From Rhodoferax sp. (GTDB lineage Bacteria; Pseudomonadota; Gammaproteobacteria; Burkholderiales; Burkholderiaceae_C), in contig JAKFXU010000107.1 in NCBI GenBank assembly GCA_021731215.1, positions 1-6,434 of the forward strand: DNA of 6,434 nucleotides, written 5' to 3'. Shown here piece after piece: positions 5,259 through 6,434 of this stretch (its first letter is position 1; every line of letters begins with the position of its first letter). Position numbers and translations under genes: made by a program. Below the pieces are notes generated by a model. The model searched no databases, had not been told where the DNA came from, and was given only the letters and a program-made list of their open reading frames with translations.

Positions 5259-6293
5259 GTGAAAAAACACCCCGTGAACGGTCATGGCGCCGCTGCCAGT
5301 CGCCGGCCACGGGGCGCCTCGGATGTTCAAGCCAATGAGCCGCTATCGGCCTTCAACAATTCGCATTTGGCGATTGATCTTGTAGTGGATAGAGCGTTTT
5401 CAGAGTTGGCAACGTCGGCCGATGGCATGGAGGTGGCGCTCGAGTCGGGCGACACGCTGACCGTTTACCTGCGCAAGGTGCGCCGCACCGAGCTGTTCAC
5501 GGCACAAGAAGAGTTCGAGTTCGCCAGCAAGGCCCGGGCTGGCGACTTCGCGGCCCGCCAAAGCATGATTGAACACAATCTGAGATTGGTGGTTAGCATT
5601 GCCAAGGCCTATCTGGGGCGTGGCGTGCCCCTGTCGGACCTGATCGAGGAAGGCAACCTGGGTCTGATGCATGCCATTGACAAGTTTGAACCCGAACGTG
5701 GCTTTCGCTTCTCCACCTATGCCACCTGGTGGATTCGCCAATCGGTAGAGCGGGCCTTGATCTACCAGGGGCGGGCGGTACGCCTGCCGGTCAATGTGGT
5801 CAGGCAGTTGCAGCAGGTGCTGCGCGCGCGCCGGGCGTTGGAGCATGACGCAAGCCTGGTGTCGAATCGACCCGATGGCATTCGCGTGGCCGATATTGCG
5901 GCCTTGTTGGGGGGCGATGCGGCAGACGTGGCCGATTTGCTGGCGCTGGCGGAAGCGCCCCGATCACTGGACGCCGCCCTGGACCGATCGGATCAGACAC
6001 AGACCCTGGGCGATTCGCTGGTGGATGAAATCACGCTCGATCCGTCGGGCGTGACGCAGGCGCATGAAGTAGAGCGTTTGCTGCAACACTGGATGGATAC
6101 CCTGTCCGAACGCGAACAAGAGGTGCTGCAAGGGCGCTTTGGTTTGTATGAACGTGAGCCCGAGACGCTGGAACTGCTCAGCACGCGCCTGGGGCTGACC
6201 CGTGAGCGCGTGCGGCAGGTGCAAAATGAGGCGCTGTGCAAGCTCAAGCGCTATCTGGTGCGCCACGGCATCACCCGCGACGCGCTGCTGTGA
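5259..6293 (+). CDS. rpoS: RNA polymerase sigma factor RpoS (sigma-38)
   Basis: RpoS directs RNA polymerase to stationary-phase and stress promoters. The 344-residue product has a charged N-terminal tail (about 1-64) and region 1.2 (about 65-100). Region 2 (about 101-175) has NLRLVVSIAKAYLGRG, DLIEEGNLGLMHAIDKFEPERGF and RFSTYATWWIRQSVERALI. Region 3 spans about 176-260. Region 4 (about 271-335) has LSEREQEVLQGRFGL and the helix-turn-helix LGLTRERVRQVQNEALCKLK. Position after nlpD supports RpoS over other sigma-70 relatives. The start is GTG at 5259, with GGGA (5248-5251) seven bases upstream. The in-frame codon four places before it is the nlpD TGA, so no longer in-frame start exists; ATG 5246 is in another frame. 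Segment IYQGRAVRLP (168-177) departs from the usual MNQxRTxRLP. Any internal nlpD promoter could not be identified. Confidence 0.95.
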   Translation: MKKHPVNGHGAAASRRPRGASDVQANEPLSAFNNSHLAIDLVVDRAFSELATSADGMEVALESGDTLTVYLRKVRRTELFTAQEEFEFASKARAGDFAARQSMIEHNLRLVVSIAKAYLGRGVPLSDLIEEGNLGLMHAIDKFEPERGFRFSTYATWWIRQSVERALIYQGRAVRLPVNVVRQLQQVLRARRALEHDASLVSNRPDGIRVADIAALLGGDAADVADLLALAEAPRSLDAALDRSDQTQTLGDSLVDEITLDPSGVTQAHEVERLLQHWMDTLSEREQEVLQGRFGLYEREPETLELLSTRLGLTRERVRQVQNEALCKLKRYLVRHGITRDALL

Positions 6294-6306
6294 GGATACT
6301 GCCACT

Positions 6307-6340
6307 GGTTGGACGAAGCCGCTACGCGGAGTAGTCCACC
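6307..6340 (+). other. Imperfect stem-loop after rpoS
   Basis: TGGAC (6310-6314) pairs with GTCCA (6334-6338), extendable by two G-C pairs past a bulge. CCGC (6319-6322) pairs with GCGG (6326-6329). It starts 14 bp after the rpoS stop. No T run follows, so it may be a transcript-end structure or a weak terminator. Confidence 0.4.
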
Positions 6341-6358
6341 CCTGAGCTGACACGATTT

Positions 6359-6407
6359 ATTCTGCACATTCACCCCGTCAATTCCGATGGGGTGATTCTG
6401 CAACATT
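6359..6407 (+). repeat. Near-perfect direct repeat flanking a stem-loop
   Basis: ATTCTGCACATT (6359-6370) recurs as ATTCTGCAACATT (6395-6407), with one inserted A. Between and overlapping them, TCACCCC (6370-6376) can pair with GGGGTGA (6389-6395) around a 12-nt loop. TGCA at 6363-6366 and 6399-6402 can extend the stem. The element ends 19 bp before the next start codon, so it may be regulatory for that gene. It is not a classic terminator. Confidence 0.5.
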
Positions 6408-6425
6408 TCGTGAGGACACAGCAGC

Positions 6426-6434
6426 ATGAAGACC
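6426..6434 (+). CDS. Possible start of a downstream gene (three codons)
   Basis: ATG AAG ACC at the very end of the window is preceded by GAGGA (6412-6416) with a 9-nt gap. No stop follows within the three visible codons. The product cannot be named. Confidence 0.35.

Noticed and set aside
4872..5330. 152-codon minus-strand open frame over the nlpD end and rpoS start
   Set aside because: It is a shadow of the well-conserved LytM and RpoS coding regions.
6301..6345. Possible tRNA or small RNA gene after rpoS
   Set aside because: The hairpins do not form a cloverleaf, no T-loop motif is present and there is no terminator-like U run.
1..6434. A novel multi-gene defence, mobile or biosynthetic system
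   Set aside because: All substantial genes except one are conserved housekeeping or stress genes in a well-known order, and there are no mobility genes or att-like repeats; nothing supports such a system here.

Overview
The GC-rich sequence, the gene content and the gene order point to a betaproteobacterium of the order Burkholderiales, probably Comamonadaceae-like. This placement is an inference from protein resemblance and from the surE-pcm-nlpD-rpoS block; no search was run. Almost all of the window is explained by chromosomal housekeeping and stress genes. I see no insertion sequence, integrase, CRISPR array, toxin-antitoxin pair or phage gene, and no convincing undescribed multi-gene system.

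Left part (1-1591): a SlyD-type FKBP prolyl isomerase runs off the left edge on the minus strand. It diverges, across a 61-bp gap, from a plus-strand gene for a 169-residue protein I do not recognise. A 165-bp AT-richer spacer with two hairpins follows, then a gene for a 68-residue Ala/Pro-rich lipoprotein. Its 3' untranslated region is strongly structured and ends in a clear rho-independent terminator that can also work on the opposite strand.

Middle (1608-2757): a minus-strand, zinc-independent NAD(P)H:quinone oxidoreductase of the MDR family converges on that terminator. Its start is separated by 122 bp from the divergent surE.

Right part (2757-6293): surE, pcm, nlpD and rpoS are packed head to tail with gaps of 7 bp, a 4-bp overlap and 12 bp. 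This is the classic stationary-phase/stress block: SurE is a nucleotide phosphatase, Pcm repairs isoaspartyl damage, NlpD is a divisome-associated lipoprotein expected to activate amidase, and RpoS is the stationary-phase sigma factor. Tight spacing suggests co-transcription from upstream of surE; in enterobacteria rpoS also has a promoter inside nlpD, but I could not identify one here. RpoS starts with GTG and has unusual residues at the end of its region 2.

The last 141 bp hold two imperfect stem-loops and a 12/13-bp direct repeat, then a ribosome-binding-like GAGGA and the first three codons of another gene.

The most useful leads are the structured 3' region of the small lipoprotein gene (possible 3'UTR-derived small RNA), the divergent DNA-contact segment of RpoS, and the repeat and hairpin cluster downstream of rpoS.
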